A stretch of DNA of 32,600 bases from Bacillota bacterium (GTDB lineage: Bacteria; Bacillota; Clostridia; Christensenellales; UBA1242), in the NCBI GenBank assembly GCA_009780625.1, contig WQZR01000003.1, positions 1 to 32,600 of the forward strand. The letters are read 5' to 3'. A program made the position numbers and the translations under genes. Below, piece by piece: positions 31,169-32,600 of the stretch; the stretch's first letter is position 1; the number at the start of each line of letters is the position of its first letter. Below the pieces are notes generated by a model. That model did no database searches. It was not told where the DNA came from and saw nothing but the letters and a program-made list of their open reading frames with translations.

Positions 31169-31657
31169 ATGAAGAGTTTTGGGTTGAGAAAATTTGGTGG
31201 AATTTTTTTGTTGTTTGTGGTTGTGGTGTTTTTGCTGACAGCTGGAGCGGGTTTTGATTTTGATGTTGAGATGCTTGGTGGCGGAATGCTCTTGGCGAGT
31301 TCTCAATTTGGGAGACCTCCTGAAAACATGCCAGAAATCGTTGAACCACCTATAGACAACGAAAGCAAAAATTCTGAAAGCAAAAATTCGGAGAACGAAA
31401 ACAAGGAAGAGAAGTCGAAAGAGAAATCGAAGGATGATGTGGATGTCCCGTCGTTTTCAACACCTCCGGAAACAGTTATTGAAGTAGGTGATGGGAGCAT
31501 CTCCTCTACAACTTTGGATGGAGACGACAATCAGAGCAAAGGCTGGTTTATGGAAAAAATTGGTTGGACAGGAATTTCAATTGGCTCGGTTTTTGTGTTG
31601 GTTGTTGGGTTCTCTGTTTTTATGACTCATAAATCAATGCGAAGAAAGACAAAATAG
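31169..31657 (+). CDS. Small bitopic membrane protein with charged linker
   Basis: 162 residues. An N-terminal hydrophobic segment (about 10-28, GIFLLFVVVVFLLTAGAGF) is followed by a long Lys, Glu, Ser and Asn linker (about 60-95: a run of SKNSESKNSEN and related repeats), a Thr/Ser/Asp stretch, and a C-terminal membrane segment (about 133-153) ending KSMRRKTK. The linker would span the wall or periplasm if both ends are in the membrane. I do not recognise a family. It may be a surface or secretion accessory protein, since it is followed by the VirB6-like gene. GGAAG lies upstream of the ATG. A GTG at 31166 is an alternative. Confidence 0.6.
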   Translation: MKSFGLRKFGGIFLLFVVVVFLLTAGAGFDFDVEMLGGGMLLASSQFGRPPENMPEIVEPPIDNESKNSESKNSENENKEEKSKEKSKDDVDVPSFSTPPETVIEVGDGSISSTTLDGDDNQSKGWFMEKIGWTGISIGSVFVLVVGFSVFMTHKSMRRKTK

Positions 31658-31683
31658 ACAATATATAGGTATTTTGAAATCTG

Positions 31684-31712
31684 ACGCAAGCGAAAAATGG
31701 CTTGCGTTTTTT
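31684..31712 (+). terminator. Terminator after the bitopic membrane protein gene
   Basis: ACGCAAGC (31684-31691), loop GAAAAATG, GCTTGCGT (31700-31707) and T residues to 31712. Confidence 0.88.
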
Positions 31713-31817
31713 GGGGGTTTTAATTTTGAAATCTCTAATAATTTTGTTACAAATAGAACAAGATAGAACGAGCAAGTGTGCCGTTTTAAATGCCAAAAAA
31801 AGAGGAGGGTTACGTAG

Positions 31818-32600
31818 ATGCTCGCATTTGCTGGAAATATATCAAATTCCTTGGGCAGTGTCATGGGTTCATTTAGCGGACTTATTGATTCACTTTCTTT
31901 CATAGGAAGAATTCTTAGCTGGGCGTTAGGAAAAGTTATGGAAGTTGTTTTCAACTTCATTATGGCGATTGTCGACCTGATTATCATGGTTGTTATCATG
32001 ATATATGTGTATCCGGCAGTTGTACCTGCGCTTTATAGTATCTTCATGCTTTGCTATGTGTTATTCATTATGCCATTCTTCCTTATTATAGACTTCTTGG
32101 AAATGTTCTTCAGAAGATTGGCGGGACTTCATGGAGCAATTGAGCTAGGCAGTGGATATGCTGGAGTTGGGGTTGAATCTACAACAAGAACAAACCCAGA
32201 AGCCGGCGTTGACTTAGTGCTATTATTTATTCAATCACCAATGGTATGGAACGTGTTCCTATCACTTGGTCTAGTTGCAGTTGCGCTTCTTGGAATTTCA
32301 ACACTTATTGCAATTTTAAAATCAGAATGGAACTTTGAAAAAGAAGGAAACGCAAAAGGTCCAATCTTCGGAAAAGCAATCAAAGCTTTGCTGTTGTTCT
32401 TTGCGGTTCCAGCTTCGGCATTCTTCGGGGTTATGTTTGCAAACATGATTCTTAGAGTTATTGACCAAGCAACAAGACAAGACGGCAATGTTTCTATAAG
32501 TGGTATGTTGTTCTATACAGCAGCACAGCGTGGAAACAGACTTATGACCAATGAAAACTTTGCCTTTATATGGCATCACTCTCGACTTGCAAGTTTAGGC
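31818..32600 (+). CDS. VirB6/TrbL-like transmembrane protein of a type IV system (partial)
   Basis: 261 codons are read from the ATG at 31818 and the frame runs off the window end. GAGGAGG stands about 9 nt before the start. Several membrane segments can be followed: near 49-70 (LIIMVVIMIYVYPAVVPALYS in part), 72-95, 144-165, and 188-215 (KALLLFFAVPASAFFGVMFANM). Polar loops lie between them, and ATRQDG and TAAQRGNRLMTNE follow. The size, location and pattern recall the multi-pass proteins found beside VirB2-like pilins in Firmicutes and mollicute conjugative elements, equivalent to VirB6 or TrbL, which form the inner-membrane channel. It is not recognised from a specific motif, so the call leans on the neighbours. 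Confidence 0.65.
   Translation, partial: MLAFAGNISNSLGSVMGSFSGLIDSLSFIGRILSWALGKVMEVVFNFIMAIVDLIIMVVIMIYVYPAVVPALYSIFMLCYVLFIMPFFLIIDFLEMFFRRLAGLHGAIELGSGYAGVGVESTTRTNPEAGVDLVLLFIQSPMVWNVFLSLGLVAVALLGISTLIAILKSEWNFEKEGNAKGPIFGKAIKALLLFFAVPASAFFGVMFANMILRVIDQATRQDGNVSISGMLFYTAAQRGNRLMTNENFAFIWHHSRLASLG

Noticed and set aside
1..32600. CRISPR array, tRNA, rRNA or insertion sequence
   Set aside because: No regularly spaced direct repeats, tRNA-like T-loop with CCA-end structure, rRNA sequence or transposase gene was seen.

Overview
The window looks like a chromosomal segment of an uncultured, low-GC, endospore-forming bacterium of the class Clostridia. The evidence is a set of sporulation and germination genes (yabP, yabQ, sipL with its DUF3794 and LysM domains, spoIIR, a ypeB-like gene, veg) together with Firmicutes housekeeping genes (cysS end, divIC/ftsL-like, walJ, holB, ricT, greA, tatD, rsmA/ksgA). 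A finer taxonomic placement cannot be made from this sequence alone. Codon usage is AT-rich and even across the window, so nothing looks recently acquired except perhaps two short GC-rich palindromes.

Layout. 1-190: cysS end and a shared terminator. 187-1087: yabQ-divIC/ftsL, divergent from yabP. 1169-3760: a CYTH protein and a repeat-containing lipoprotein. 3778-7128: walJ, a thymidylate-kinase-like protein without its P-loop, holB, and ricT with a cysteine-rich insertion. 7186-7641: greA (minus strand). 7823-9833: a small conserved protein, tatD and rsmA. 9887-11585: an unknown protein with a palindrome inserted in frame, an acidic zinc-ribbon protein, and veg. 11682-14851: sipL, spoIIR and ypeB-like. 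14884-16155: a Rho-like protein without Walker motifs. 16183-16350: a probable structured RNA region. 16419-26132: one gene for a cell-surface protein of about 3,237 residues. 26309-28973: a RelA/SpoT-type HD hydrolase and a VirD4/TraG coupling ATPase. 29085-32600: two paralogous VirB2-like pilins in divergent orientation, a cation diffusion facilitator, a small membrane protein and the start of a VirB6-like membrane protein. The last block is part of a type IV secretion or conjugation system that continues beyond the window.

The most striking pattern is in gene expression. At least fourteen genes have a -10 element (often an extended TGn -10) ending 5-8 nt before the start codon, usually exactly 6 nt, and have no Shine-Dalgarno sequence. 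This puts the predicted transcription start at or beside the A of ATG, meaning leaderless mRNAs. Genes inside operons and a second class of first genes have ordinary Shine-Dalgarno sequences. Convergent genes share compact bidirectional terminators. In two cases stop codons lie inside the terminator hairpin.

Other points for a second look are two P-loop proteins that have lost their nucleotide-binding residues (Rho-like and Tmk-like), a C-x3-C-x4-C-x3-C element shared by RicT and the giant surface protein, two diverged copies of a GC-rich palindrome with compensatory changes, and a candidate structured RNA between the Rho-like and giant genes. All function calls come from reading the sequence and from memory of the families. 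No searches were run.
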